From positions 1 to 64,000 of the forward strand of contig JAHEZJ010000028.1 of NCBI GenBank assembly GCA_023251135.1: a stretch of 64,000 nt of DNA. The letters are read 5' to 3'. Numbering within the stretch: position 1 is the first letter of the stretch; every line of letters begins with the position of its first letter. This stretch comes from Flavobacterium sp. (GTDB lineage: Bacteria > Bacteroidota > Bacteroidia > Flavobacteriales > Flavobacteriaceae). Shown one piece after another: positions 8,434 to 17,991 of the stretch. A program made the position numbers and the translations under genes. Below the pieces are notes generated by a model. That model was not told the DNA's origin. It worked only from the letters and a program-made list of their open reading frames with translations, and ran no database searches.

Positions 8434-10555
8434 TGTTAAAGATTGTGGTGCTGCTTGTCTGGCTTCTATCGGAAATCATTTTAAAGTTAATCTGCCTATA
8501 GCCAGAATACGCCAGTTTGCCAATACCGATAAACGTGGTACAAATGTTTTGGGTATTATTGAAGGTGCAGAAAAAATGGGCTTTACTGCCAAAGGAGTAA
8601 AAGGAGGTTTAGATGCAATAGATAAAATTCCGCTTCCGGCAATTGCCCATATTGTTATCAAAGAACAGCTGCAGCACTATGTCGTAATTTACAAAGTAGA
8701 AAAATCTAAAATTACGGTCATGGATCCGGGCCATGGAAAAATGATAATCTATAGCCCTGAAGAGTTTCAGAAAACATGGACAGGAGTATTGATTCTATTT
8801 GCACCAAATGATGATTTTAAAACACTAAATGAAAAAACAGCACCCCTAAAGCGATTTTGGAATTTAATTCAGCCACACAAAACCATTTTAATTCAGGCTT
8901 TGGTTGGTGCCCTATTGTTTACTGTTTTAGGATTGGCAATGTCCGTTTACATACAAAAGATCACGGACTATGTTTTGGTAGATGGCAATCGAAGACTCCT
9001 TAATTTACTAAGCTTTTCTATGATCGCTATTATTTTGCTTCAGGCTTATATAGGTTCTCAAAAGAGCATTTTTGTGATAAAAACCGGACAATTAATCGAT
9101 GCTAAATTAATCCTGGGGTATTACAAACATTTGTTGCATTTACCTCAACGTTTTTTTGACACTATGCAGATAGGTGAAATTACTTCACGAATAAATGATG
9201 CGGTAAAAATACGTTCGTTTATAAATGAAGTTGCGATCGAAATGATTGTGAATATTTTTATTGTTATTTTCTCGTTTGCATTAATGTTTACCTATTATTG
9301 GAAACTTGCTTTGGTTATTCTTCTTGTAATTCCATTTTATGCCATAATATACTTTGTCTTAAATAAATTTAATAAAAAAGTAGAACGAAATATCATGGAG
9401 AATGCGGCCGAACTGCAAACTCAATTGGTCGAAAGTATTACACATATCAGAACGGTGAAAGAGTTTGGAATAGAAGAATTTTCAAATTTAAAAACAGAAA
9501 ATAAATTTGTAAAACTATTGTTTAGCACCTATAAATCAGGTTTAAATGGAGTATTTGCTGGCACTTCTACACATTTTTTAGCTTCTGGATTTACAGTAAT
9601 TTTAATGTGGTTTGGATCCGGGTATGTAATCGACAGAGCCATTACTCCGGGGGAACTGTTTTCCTTTTATGCTTTGATTGGCTATTTTACTTCACCGGTT
9701 TCCTCTTTAATAAGTATGAATAAAACGGCTCAAAACGCCTTAATTGCTGCCGATAGGCTTTTTGAAATTATGGATTTGGAGAGAGAACAAACAGAAAATA
9801 AAATTGAATTAAAGAAAGAAAATTTAGGCGATATAAAGTTCGAAAATGTCTCTTTTAGATATGGATCACGTCTCGAAGTTTTTAAGAGCTTCAATGCAAT
9901 ATTCAAAAAGAACGAAACAACAGCGATCGTAGGAGAAAGTGGCAGTGGAAAAACGACTTTAATTTCATTGCTGCAAAATTTATATCCAATTAAAGAAGGT
10001 AAAATCTGCATTGGAGAATATGATACGAACTTCCTTCACTACCAAAGTTTAAGAAATATAGTAGGAGTAATTCCCCAACAACTCAATTTGTTTTCCGGTA
10101 CTATAATTGAAAATATTGCTTTGGGTGATTCGTTTCCCAATATTCAAAGAATTTTAGACTTATCCAAACAGTTGGGAATTATTGAATTTGCAGAGAAACT
10201 ACCTAATGGTTTTGATACCCAAATAGGTGAAAATGGGGCCCTGTTATCAGGAGGTCAGAAACAACGAATTGCAATTGCAAGAGCACTGTATAAAAACCCT
10301 GAAATCTTATTGATGGATGAAGCAACATCATCGTTGGATACAAACTCTGAAATGATTGTGAAACAAACCATAGACAACTTCAAAAAACAAGGCAAAACCA
10401 TTATTATCATAGCCCATAGACTAAGTACGATTGCCAATGCTGACATAATTATGGTTATGCAAAACGGAGAAATTGTAGAATCGGGCAATCATCATTTTTT
10501 ACTGGAAAAAAAAGACAAATACTTTGACTTATGGAAAAAGCAGAGTTTAGTTTGA
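8405..10555 (+). CDS. Peptidase-containing ABC transporter (C39, double-glycine leader processing and export)
   Basis: 716 residues in the standard order. N-terminal C39 cysteine protease with Cys14 (KDCGAAC), His91 (QHYVV) and Asp107 (MDPGHG) all present; a six-helix transmembrane domain (about 160-440); a nucleotide-binding domain with Walker A GESGSGKTT at about 510, signature LSGGQ, Walker B ILLMDEATSSLD and H-loop AHRLS. It should cut the leader peptides of the two precursors at 6131 and 6303 after AG/GG and pump the mature peptides out. Overlaps HlyD by 29 bp. No terminator is obvious immediately after it. Confidence 0.95.
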   Translation: MASIKIKQHDVKDCGAACLASIGNHFKVNLPIARIRQFANTDKRGTNVLGIIEGAEKMGFTAKGVKGGLDAIDKIPLPAIAHIVIKEQLQHYVVIYKVEKSKITVMDPGHGKMIIYSPEEFQKTWTGVLILFAPNDDFKTLNEKTAPLKRFWNLIQPHKTILIQALVGALLFTVLGLAMSVYIQKITDYVLVDGNRRLLNLLSFSMIAIILLQAYIGSQKSIFVIKTGQLIDAKLILGYYKHLLHLPQRFFDTMQIGEITSRINDAVKIRSFINEVAIEMIVNIFIVIFSFALMFTYYWKLALVILLVIPFYAIIYFVLNKFNKKVERNIMENAAELQTQLVESITHIRTVKEFGIEEFSNLKTENKFVKLLFSTYKSGLNGVFAGTSTHFLASGFTVILMWFGSGYVIDRAITPGELFSFYALIGYFTSPVSSLISMNKTAQNALIAADRLFEIMDLEREQTENKIELKKENLGDIKFENVSFRYGSRLEVFKSFNAIFKKNETTAIVGESGSGKTTLISLLQNLYPIKEGKICIGEYDTNFLHYQSLRNIVGVIPQQLNLFSGTIIENIALGDSFPNIQRILDLSKQLGIIEFAEKLPNGFDTQIGENGALLSGGQKQRIAIARALYKNPEILLMDEATSSLDTNSEMIVKQTIDNFKKQGKTIIIIAHRLSTIANADIIMVMQNGEIVESGNHHFLLEKKDKYFDLWKKQSLV

Positions 10556-10661
10556 ATCACCGTTTTTTGTAGTAGTCCTAAGTATGAGATGTAACTATTT
10601 AACTCATTCAAAATTTAATACAATTCTAAAATAAAAGCTAACCACAGCTGCCACAGAAATT

Positions 10662-10717
10662 AAAAAAGCCCTTCAAAGTGGAGTACGCCTTTTATACTAA
10701 CCAATTTTAGTATAAAA
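10662..10717. repeat. 27-bp direct repeat (copy 1) and AT-rich hairpin
   Basis: The stretch 10662-10688 matches 11626-11652 at 26 of 27 positions. Copy 2 continues into a full terminator; copy 1 instead runs into a different dyad, TTTTATACTA (10690-10699) / TAGTATAAAA (10708-10717). It looks like a decayed or rearranged terminator copy at the end of the exporter operon. Confidence 0.55.
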
Positions 10718-10741
10718 TTAATCATTAGAATATAAAAACAA

Positions 10742-10832
10742 AAAAGCCCCCAATTCGGAAGCTTTTCTTAGCCCTTAAAGAGTAAAGCGTCTTGCCTTTC
10801 GGCTTTGAAGAGACTTCGTCTTGGCACTGTCT
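10742..10832 (-). ncRNA. Candidate small structured RNA with own promoter and terminator
   Basis: Reading the minus strand: -7 element TACTTTTG (10837-10844), then a ~90-nt GC-richer segment containing a hairpin AGAC-GAA-GTCT, a GNRA-type hairpin GCC-GAAA-GGC, and a rho-independent terminator (AAAAGCTTCC pairing with GGGGGCTTTT, then T residues). No open reading frame fits. Rest of the gap 10556-10912 holds only the repeat above. It may be a member of a known flavobacterial small-RNA family (Flavo-1 would be the first to test), but I cannot assign it. Confidence 0.5.
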
Positions 10833-10912
10833 TTCACAAAAGTAAAGTAGTTTTTCAAATTCACACTAAATTTACAATTGTTTGTTTCTATTACTTACAC
10901 ATTTCCAATAGT

Positions 10913-11482
10913 TTACTCAAATAACAATTCCATTTTATAATTTATTTTTCCACGTTCTTTTTGCTTCAGAACAGTTTTATCTACATGAAGTTCTACAATA
11001 TACTGCGGATCGCGATAACGGAAATTTTCAATTACCATTGCTGTCCATATTGTAACTTCAAACGAATTTAAGTTTTCAAAATGATATTCGACAGCAACAT
11101 TCAAAAAATCCTTTTCGTCTGTAATTTTATCCTGCAATACTATTCTAGAACTAGTTCTAGGGTTAAAAGGCGGATAATTTATAATAAAGCCATAACGCAT
11201 GGAATAATGAAGAACATGAAGTAATGTTTTTTCAATTAACCTACAGACACATTCTTCATCAATTCCATGTCTAGGTGTACCATCGTCTTCACCAAAATCC
11301 TTCCTTACGTTGTAATGCTTATCTTTAAATAAATTTGTTTTAAATGTTAAATGATAATTGGTAATAAATTTAGCATTTAATGAACAAATATTATCACCAT
11401 AGGCCTCCGAATCTAAAATCTCCAAATCTTGATTTTTAATTATTCGTTTTCTCTTCTCCCGCTTTCGTTTATCTTCACTCAT
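10913..11482 (-). CDS. Hypothetical protein, 189 residues
   Basis: No family recognised. The N terminus is strongly basic (EDKRKREKRKRIIKNQ), followed by a mixed alpha/beta segment with HGIDEECVCRLIEKTLLHVLHYSMRYGF, which reads as an amphipathic helix, and a beta-rich second half. No signal peptide or membrane segment. It is an orphan gene bracketed by the two copies of a 27-bp repeat, which might mark an insertion, and is lower in GC than the neighbouring carbohydrate genes. Confidence 0.6.
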   Translation of the reverse strand: MSEDKRKREKRKRIIKNQDLEILDSEAYGDNICSLNAKFITNYHLTFKTNLFKDKHYNVRKDFGEDDGTPRHGIDEECVCRLIEKTLLHVLHYSMRYGFIINYPPFNPRTSSRIVLQDKITDEKDFLNVAVEYHFENLNSFEVTIWTAMVIENFRYRDPQYIVELHVDKTVLKQKERGKINYKMELLFE

Positions 11483-11625
11483 AATCTTTTCACACTAACA
11501 CAAATTAAAATCAACTCTTTTTCAGTATACCAGTATTACTGCCAACATATCATCTACACCAACTATACAATGACTAAAATTTCATCCAATACAAATATAG
11601 GAAAAATCTTAAATTAACAAATACT

Positions 11626-11671
11626 AAAAAAGCCCTTCAAAATGGAGTACGCTCCATAGAAAGGCTTTTTG
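11626..11671 (-). terminator. Terminator of the alpha-galactosidase gene (27-bp repeat copy 2)
   Basis: AAAAAAGCCCTTC at one end pairs with GAAAGGCTTTTTG at the other, and an inner stem ATGGAG/CTCCAT stabilises it. Works on the minus strand for the GH36 gene and possibly on the plus strand as well. The 208-bp gap around it holds nothing else I can support. Confidence 0.75.
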
Positions 11672-11690
11672 TTTATAGAAACTAATTCAA

Positions 11691-13889
11691 CTATAATTCG
11701 GTAATTTCAAGGACAACGCTTGTTTCAACTTTAGAAGAAGAAACTCGTAATCCAACATTCATTAAATAATCTCCTGTAAAAGATTCTCCGGATTCTTCGA
11801 GAGATTTCTTTGCTTCGGGCATTAGATTAATCTCCTCTACTTTGTAGATTTTATTTGGATCTAAGCCCTGAAGGCGAACGGAATTGTACTGCGGATCGTA
11901 AAGCGGATGAAGGGTATACGAAAACAATACAGCCTTGCTTTTTGACTCGTTCACATACATCAATACGGCACGGCTTTCGTCATAAGGAGAAATGATGCGG
12001 TACAGGTCACCATGCCAAATTACCGGGCTCAGTCGTTTGTAGTTGGCCACTGCATCCTGACAGTATTTCAATTCTTTTTCTTTAAGTTCTTTCACATTAA
12101 TATCAAAACCCAACTTACCCATCATCGCCACATCGGTTTTGAATTTAATCGATTGATTTCCCCATGATGTTACGTGATTACAAATCGAGAAGGCCGGAAA
12201 AAACTGTGAATACCCCCATTGTATAAATACTCTGTTGAAAGGATCGGTATTATCACTTGCCCAAAACTCTGTAAAATACTTCAGCAACCCATAATCCGTT
12301 CTTCCACCGCCGCCGGCACAAAGCATCATTGGTAAATTGGGGTATTTCGTTTTAATTCGGTCCAAAACTTTATACAAGCCCTGAGTATATTCAATAAACA
12401 AATGCGACTGCTGGTTTTTTAAATAAGTGGAATAGGCATTGGTCATCATTCGGTTACAATCCCATTTAAAAAAAGCTACCCCTGAATTTGTCTGCATAAT
12501 ATCGTCTACGGTTTTGAATACAAAGTCCTGTACTTGCGGATTGCATAAATCTAAAACCAACTGGGTACGGTAATAACTTTCAGGTCTGTTGGGCAATTTC
12601 AGTACCCAATCCGGATGTTTTTCATACAATTCACTCTTCGGATTAACCATTTCGGGCTCTATCCAGATTCCGAATTTAACTCCTGTTTTTTCTGCTTCCT
12701 GCATCAGGAAACCAATACCATTTGGCAATTTTGTTTTGGTAGCTTGCCAGTCTCCAAGACCTGATTTGTCGCCACTTCTCGGATATTTATTTCCAAACCA
12801 ACCATCATCCAACAAAAACATGTCAACGCCTAAAGTTTTGGAATCGGCAAACATGTCTGTCAATTTCTTTTCATCAAAGTTGAAAAAAGTAGTTTCCCAG
12901 TTGTTCAATAAGGTCAGACGAGGTTTTTCACCATCTTTAACTCCGTATTTTTTAGCCCATGAATGCAGGTTTCTACTGGCCTGGCCTTTTCCTTTATTCG
13001 AGAAAGTATATATAAAAGAAGGTGTTGTAAATACTTTTCCGGGCTGAAGATTGTATTCGGAAGCAAATGGATTAATTCCTGAACTGATTCGAAGCGAGTT
13101 TTTATTGTCCAACTCAAAAGCAAACTTAAAATTCCCAGACCAGGCAATCGTTCCCGCTACAAGCTCTCCTGAATTTTCATTGGCTTTAGCATTAAGTGAT
13201 AAGAAAAAAACCGGTGTCTGGTACATATTCGTGCGAACTCCTAATTTCGAATCAATCACTTTCGTGCCACTGGTTAATTCACTTTCCTGCATACGAACTT
13301 CTTTAGCCCAGTCTCCGTGAAACTGAGTTAACCAATATTTATCGGCATCAAAATGCAGCATTGATGATGCATAATTGTATAACATAACCGGCTTCTTTTC
13401 GTGGTGCACAATTTCCGTCCACTGCTCGATTGTATTTTCATTGTAAAAAGCTTTATAATGCAGCGTAACTTCTACCGGATATGCAGGATCTTTAAGTTTT
13501 ATGATTGTTTCGGCAGTATTGGCATCTATTTTTTGTGTACTGTGGCTTACATAATTTAATTCCAAAGAAGGATTACCATCATTATGCGTCATTCTAATTG
13601 CCGGTTCAAACAAATTTTCTGTTCCATAGGTTGGATAAGCCTGATGTCTTAAATTAACCAAAGGATTTCCGTCGTTTATAACAAATGTCTTGGTACTCTC
13701 TTTTGAAACTGCCGTATATGCTGAGTTATCTTTGAGTTTCGTTCCTAAATACGACTGATAAAGCAAGCCATTTTTTCCCACTTTTAAGATCAAAGCAGTA
13801 TTTTGAGTTTCGATCTGGATTTGTCCATCCTGCGCATTAGCTTTACAAAACAGCAATGTAAAAGCGAATAGAAATAGTATTTTTTTCAT
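11691..13889 (-). CDS. Alpha-galactosidase, glycoside hydrolase family 36, exported
   Basis: 732 residues with a clear signal peptide (MKKILFLFAFTLLFCKANAQ), so it is periplasmic or surface-exposed. N-terminal beta-sandwich, (beta/alpha)8 catalytic barrel from about 310, C-terminal beta domain. GH36 hallmarks: DDGWFGNKYPRSGDKSGLGDW, GIWIEPEMVNP, KWDCNR with nucleophile Asp477, CAGGGGRTDYG, and WASDNTDPFNR with the general acid at Asp546. It hydrolyses alpha-1,6/1,3-galactosides such as raffinose-type or galactomannan side chains. Divergent from the SusC/SusD operon, and its promoter shares the same operator design, so the two are expected to be co-induced. Confidence 0.93.
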   Translation of the reverse strand: MKKILFLFAFTLLFCKANAQDGQIQIETQNTALILKVGKNGLLYQSYLGTKLKDNSAYTAVSKESTKTFVINDGNPLVNLRHQAYPTYGTENLFEPAIRMTHNDGNPSLELNYVSHSTQKIDANTAETIIKLKDPAYPVEVTLHYKAFYNENTIEQWTEIVHHEKKPVMLYNYASSMLHFDADKYWLTQFHGDWAKEVRMQESELTSGTKVIDSKLGVRTNMYQTPVFFLSLNAKANENSGELVAGTIAWSGNFKFAFELDNKNSLRISSGINPFASEYNLQPGKVFTTPSFIYTFSNKGKGQASRNLHSWAKKYGVKDGEKPRLTLLNNWETTFFNFDEKKLTDMFADSKTLGVDMFLLDDGWFGNKYPRSGDKSGLGDWQATKTKLPNGIGFLMQEAEKTGVKFGIWIEPEMVNPKSELYEKHPDWVLKLPNRPESYYRTQLVLDLCNPQVQDFVFKTVDDIMQTNSGVAFFKWDCNRMMTNAYSTYLKNQQSHLFIEYTQGLYKVLDRIKTKYPNLPMMLCAGGGGRTDYGLLKYFTEFWASDNTDPFNRVFIQWGYSQFFPAFSICNHVTSWGNQSIKFKTDVAMMGKLGFDINVKELKEKELKYCQDAVANYKRLSPVIWHGDLYRIISPYDESRAVLMYVNESKSKAVLFSYTLHPLYDPQYNSVRLQGLDPNKIYKVEEINLMPEAKKSLEESGESFTGDYLMNVGLRVSSSKVETSVVLEITEL

Positions 13890-14042
13890 AAAATTGGTTT
13901 GGTAATAATAAGTGGTTCTTTCTTATTTATGGTTTGCAAAATTCTTTAGTAGTAACACCCTTTCGCTCCTTTGCATGCTGAGATCCCAATTGCGTCATAG
14001 TGTTCTTCTCATTACGCTAATCATTTATGTAAAAACGAATTC

Positions 14043-14090
14043 CAAAAGTATAATAATCACAGGTTGCTCCATACCAGTACCCACCAGTTT
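14043..14090 (-). promoter_or_regulatory. Promoter and operator of the alpha-galactosidase gene
   Basis: Minus strand reads ACTGGTGGGTACTGGTATG (two ACTGGT hexamers 10 bp apart, at 14083-14088 and 14073-14078), a 19-bp gap, then TACTTTTG (14043-14050), a perfect TAnnTTTG -7 element. The leader is about 150 bases. Identical spacing and -7 sequence are found at the SusC promoter. Confidence 0.7.
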
Positions 14091-14150
14091 ATTTCAGCGC
14101 ATTGCAAAAAGTAATTTGTTTAAATAGTATCAAATTTTTAATTCTGATAC

Positions 14151-14479
14151 TATATTATCCACTTTTAACCTTCTCAAAGGTCATTTTTATCATTAAAACA
14201 AAAATTCTGATGCAATCTCATTTTGTCCGTTTTGGAGTGAAAAAAATCTTTTTGAGTACTAAAAATCTCCATTTCAGAAATCAGGAAAAGAGCTTTAGAA
14301 CAAGACTGTTTTACTATTTGGACCCAACTATTTCCTGCTTTTAAATTTGCCGAAAAATTCTCCCCTCTTCCTCCCGTTCTCAGATCATTCATTCGTTGCA
14401 CAAGCTATAAAAACAAGAAAATTCCTTAATTCTAAATCGTTCTTAAATTTATGATTTATATTCATATATTATCCACTTT
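14151..14479. repeat. 15-bp direct repeat in the divergent regulatory region
   Basis: TATATTATCCACTTT occurs exactly at 14151-14165 and 14465-14479. Both lie between the two ACTGGT promoters of the 824-bp gap 13890-14713, which has no credible gene. It may be a second regulator site; the centre resembles a DnaA box with one mismatch but no origin features are present. Confidence 0.5.
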
Positions 14480-14531
14480 AGTTTTAATATTAATTTATTT
14501 TAAAACATTTTTTTAAACATATCGTAAAAAA

Positions 14532-14577
14532 ACTGGTAGGTACTGGTATGTAAAAGTGTCGAACGTTTATACTTTTG
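14532..14577 (+). promoter_or_regulatory. Promoter and operator of the SusC/SusD operon
   Basis: ACTGGTAGGTACTGGTATG (hexamers at 14532-14537 and 14542-14547), a 19-bp gap, then TACTTTTG at 14570-14577. The operator covers the -33 region. The leader to the SusC ATG is about 130 bases. A lone ACTGGTA half-site also occurs near 19866, before the third gene of the operon. Confidence 0.7.
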
Positions 14578-14713
14578 ATTTTCACATTGATCTCTTTTTC
14601 ACAAACAAACAGCAAGTACTCCACGCATCTTGTTTGTTTATAAGAAGAAAAGAAAGTGATCAGTTAGTGTCAAATTAGAGAACACATTACTAACCAAAAC
14701 CATCAAGAAAACC

Positions 14714-17700
14714 ATGAAATTATTAACCAAAGACAAGCCAAAATACGATTGGCTTACTACTGAAATCTGGAAGGTTACCAAGCTAACATCGGGATTTCTA
14801 TTTGCTATGAACTTACAGGTTTCGACCGCAGCGGAATCTAAAGACATCAAATTTTCTTCGAAGTTGAATTCCACTCCACTTATAGAGTGTAATGCAGCCA
14901 ACAGAAAATTAACTATTGCCGGACTGGATGCCACAAACAGTTCTGCTCTTTTATTCACAGAACAAAAAACAATTAAAGGAAAAGTAACCGGTACAAAAGG
15001 GGAGCCTTTACCGGGAGTTAACATTACCATAAAAGGAACTAAAACCGGCGTGACTACTGATTTCGACGGTAATTTTTCAATAGACGTTCCGGATTCTAAC
15101 AGTATACTGGTTATTTCATTTACCGGTTTTGTAACGAAAGAAGTTACCGCCGCGAATGCCTCAATTATTCAACTTGAAGAGCAAAATCAAACCTTAAATG
15201 AAGTAGTTGTCGTGGGGTACGGAACTCAGAAAAAAGGTACTACAACCGGAGCAATTGCCTCTATTAAAGGATCGGCTCTGACCCAAAATGCTTCCGCAAA
15301 CGTTTCAAACGGTCTTGCCGGACGTGTGTCGGGAGTAATTGCCAATAATCGTTCAGGAAGACCTGGTGATGACAGTTCCAGCCTTTTAATTCGAGGATTT
15401 AATTCCTTTGGAGGAGGTACCAGCCCACTGGTAGTCGTAGATGGTATTCCGGATCGTGATTTGAACAGAATTAATCCCGATGATATTGAGTCGGTTACTA
15501 TTTTGAAAGACGCATCGGCAGCAATCTATGGCGTTCGTTCTGCCAATGGAGTAATCCTTGTTACCACTAAAAGAGGTAAAGTTGGAAAACCAACGATTAA
15601 AATTGATGGTTCTTATGGGATTCAGCAATTAACAAGAATGGACCAAAGGGTAAATTCCTGGGAATACATGACGTACTACAACGAATTGAATGCCAACAAA
15701 GGTACAACGCTTCCTTATACACAATCTGATATCGACAAATACAAAGCGGGCAACGATCCGAATTACACGAGTACAAACTGGTTAAAAGAGGTGTACCGAA
15801 AAGATGCTCCGCAGGCTAACGTTTCTCTTTCTGTAAATGGAGGTAATGACCAGGTGAAGTATTTCTTTTCCGGTCAGTATTTAAACCAGGAAAGTAATCT
15901 TAGAAACAGTGACGAAAGATACAGACAGTTTAACTTAAGATCGAATATTGATGTGAATATCTCTTCAAACTTAAAAGTTAACCTGGATATCGCAACCCGT
16001 AAAGAGGACCGAAATTACCCGGCTGTTAGTATTGGAAGCATTATGCACGAAACGGTAAGTATGTATCCTTTTATTCCGGCTTACTGGAAAAATGGTTTAC
16101 CATCTTCAGGAATTGCCAACGGAAGAAACCCAATCTTAATGTCTTCTTCAGCGGCGGGTTATGACAAAGTAGTAAACTTAATCGTAAACCCAAAAATAGG
16201 GTTTGACCTAAAATTGCCAAAGATTACGGAAGGCCTTTCTTTAAACGGTTATGCTGCTTTTGACTACAATGTTCGCAGTCAGAAAAAGTTCACCAAACCA
16301 TGGGATGCTTATTCTTACGATAAGACAAATGACAGTTACAACAACGTAAAAAACAGTACAAGTATAACGAGTGTATTGCAAAACGAGCAAATTACGAATC
16401 AAAATACTTACTTCTTAAAGTTAGCTTACGACCGTAAATTCAACAAACATGCTTTTAATGCCTTTGTGGGATACGAGCAAACGACTACTGACAAAACCGA
16501 AACAGTCGCTTATAGAAGAGACTTGTTAAGTGACCAATTAGATCAAATTTTTACCGGAGGTACCAAAGGACAAAATGCAACCGGAAGTGCTTATCAGGAT
16601 GGAAGAGCGAGTTACTTAGGTCGTATTGGTTATAATTATGACAATAAATATTTTGCAGAAATTTCTTCTCGTTACAACGGATCTTTCAACTTCCCGTCTG
16701 CAACCCGTTGGGGGTTATTCCCTGCAATTTCAGCAGGCTGGAAAATATCTGAAGAACCTTTTTTCAAAAACAATATCAAAGCGATCGATCAGCTTAAATT
16801 AAGAGCTTCCTGGGGAAAAATGGGTAATGATGATTTGGGCGAATGGATTAATGGTGTGTTCTATCCGAACCAGTATCTTTTCTTAACCAGATATCAGTTA
16901 ACGACGAACCAACAGAATTACAGTTATTTTGGTTCCGATTATACCTTAAACAACAGCATCTATCTTTCGGCTACGCCTAACCCAAATATTACCTGGGAAG
17001 TACAGCACTCTACAAACGTTGGTCTTGACTTTGGATTCTTAAACAACAAGTTAACAGCCACATTTGATTATTTCAGTAACAAAAGATCTGATATTTTAAC
17101 GGCTAGAAATGCGTCTGTGCCTTTATACACCGGATTGGCACTTCCTAAAGAAAATATCGGAGAAACGGTTAACAGAGGAGTTGACTGGTCTATAAATTAT
17201 GCCGATACCAGTAACCCATTCAAATACAGTGTTGGTTTTAATCTTACCTATGCACAAAGTGAAGTGTTGTTTCGTGACGAGGCTGCGAACATTCCTGAAT
17301 GGCAAAAATCAACCGGAAAAGCAATCGATTCCTGGTTAGTTTATCAAACAAACGGTATTTACCGCACTCAGGCAGATGTGGACAATTCTGCTCATTTTGA
17401 AGGGGCAAAACCTGGAGATATTTGGGTAAAAGATACAGATGGTGATGGTAATATCACTTCAAATGATAAAGTGAGAATTCCGCAATCGGCTACCCCAAAA
17501 ATTGCTTATGGTATTCCGATGAGAGCCGAGTACAAAGGCTTTTCTATTGACTTATTGTGGACAGGGCAATCAAAGGCCAAACAAATGATTCTTCCACAAG
17601 GACAAGGAGCAATCGTGGCACCACCAACATGGTTGTACAATGACAGATACACGGCAGACAATCCGAATTCTAAATATCCTGTCGCCTTTAATGATTCTGA

Positions 17701-17965
17701 TAATAAAAATAATATTCCGGCCGATTTTTGGTTGAGAGATGCCTCTTTCTTCAGATTAAAATCATTGGAAGTATCCTATGTTTTACCTCAAAATGCACTT
17801 TCCAGATTTGGCGTGTTGAATATGAGAATTTATGCGGGAGGAACTAATTTGTTTTCTATCGATCACATGAAAAAGTACAATCTTGATCCTGAAACAAACA
17901 ATACAACAGGAATCAATTATCCGCAAACCCGTATCTACAGAGTCGGTGTAACTATTGAATTATAA
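14714..17965 (+). CDS. SusC-like TonB-dependent outer-membrane receptor
   Basis: 1083 residues. After an export signal within the long N terminus comes a carboxypeptidase-regulatory-like domain (about 90-155, TIKGKVTGTKGEPLPGVNI), the TonB-box/plug junction LNEVVVVGYGTQKK (about 161-174), a plug domain (LLIRGFNSFGGG, ILKDASAAIYGVRSANGVILVTTKRG) and a 22-strand barrel ending in VGVTIEL. It imports oligosaccharides across the outer membrane, powered by TonB/ExbBD, with SusD as a lid. The ~70 residues before the regulatory domain are longer than usual; there is no STN domain, so sigma/anti-sigma signalling is not expected. Overlaps a possible SusD start by one base. Confidence 0.96.
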   Translation: MKLLTKDKPKYDWLTTEIWKVTKLTSGFLFAMNLQVSTAAESKDIKFSSKLNSTPLIECNAANRKLTIAGLDATNSSALLFTEQKTIKGKVTGTKGEPLPGVNITIKGTKTGVTTDFDGNFSIDVPDSNSILVISFTGFVTKEVTAANASIIQLEEQNQTLNEVVVVGYGTQKKGTTTGAIASIKGSALTQNASANVSNGLAGRVSGVIANNRSGRPGDDSSSLLIRGFNSFGGGTSPLVVVDGIPDRDLNRINPDDIESVTILKDASAAIYGVRSANGVILVTTKRGKVGKPTIKIDGSYGIQQLTRMDQRVNSWEYMTYYNELNANKGTTLPYTQSDIDKYKAGNDPNYTSTNWLKEVYRKDAPQANVSLSVNGGNDQVKYFFSGQYLNQESNLRNSDERYRQFNLRSNIDVNISSNLKVNLDIATRKEDRNYPAVSIGSIMHETVSMYPFIPAYWKNGLPSSGIANGRNPILMSSSAAGYDKVVNLIVNPKIGFDLKLPKITEGLSLNGYAAFDYNVRSQKKFTKPWDAYSYDKTNDSYNNVKNSTSITSVLQNEQITNQNTYFLKLAYDRKFNKHAFNAFVGYEQTTTDKTETVAYRRDLLSDQLDQIFTGGTKGQNATGSAYQDGRASYLGRIGYNYDNKYFAEISSRYNGSFNFPSATRWGLFPAISAGWKISEEPFFKNNIKAIDQLKLRASWGKMGNDDLGEWINGVFYPNQYLFLTRYQLTTNQQNYSYFGSDYTLNNSIYLSATPNPNITWEVQHSTNVGLDFGFLNNKLTATFDYFSNKRSDILTARNASVPLYTGLALPKENIGETVNRGVDWSINYADTSNPFKYSVGFNLTYAQSEVLFRDEAANIPEWQKSTGKAIDSWLVYQTNGIYRTQADVDNSAHFEGAKPGDIWVKDTDGDGNITSNDKVRIPQSATPKIAYGIPMRAEYKGFSIDLLWTGQSKAKQMILPQGQGAIVAPPTWLYNDRYTADNPNSKYPVAFNDSDNKNNIPADFWLRDASFFRLKSLEVSYVLPQNALSRFGVLNMRIYAGGTNLFSIDHMKKYNLDPETNNTTGINYPQTRIYRVGVTIEL

Positions 17966-17991
17966 TGGTGCAACAAAAAAAATATCTAGAC

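Noticed and set aside
14151..14479. DnaA boxes / replication origin
   Set aside because: TTATCCACT is one base off the DnaA box, but only two copies exist, without dnaA/dnaN or an AT-rich unwinding region arranged as in an origin.
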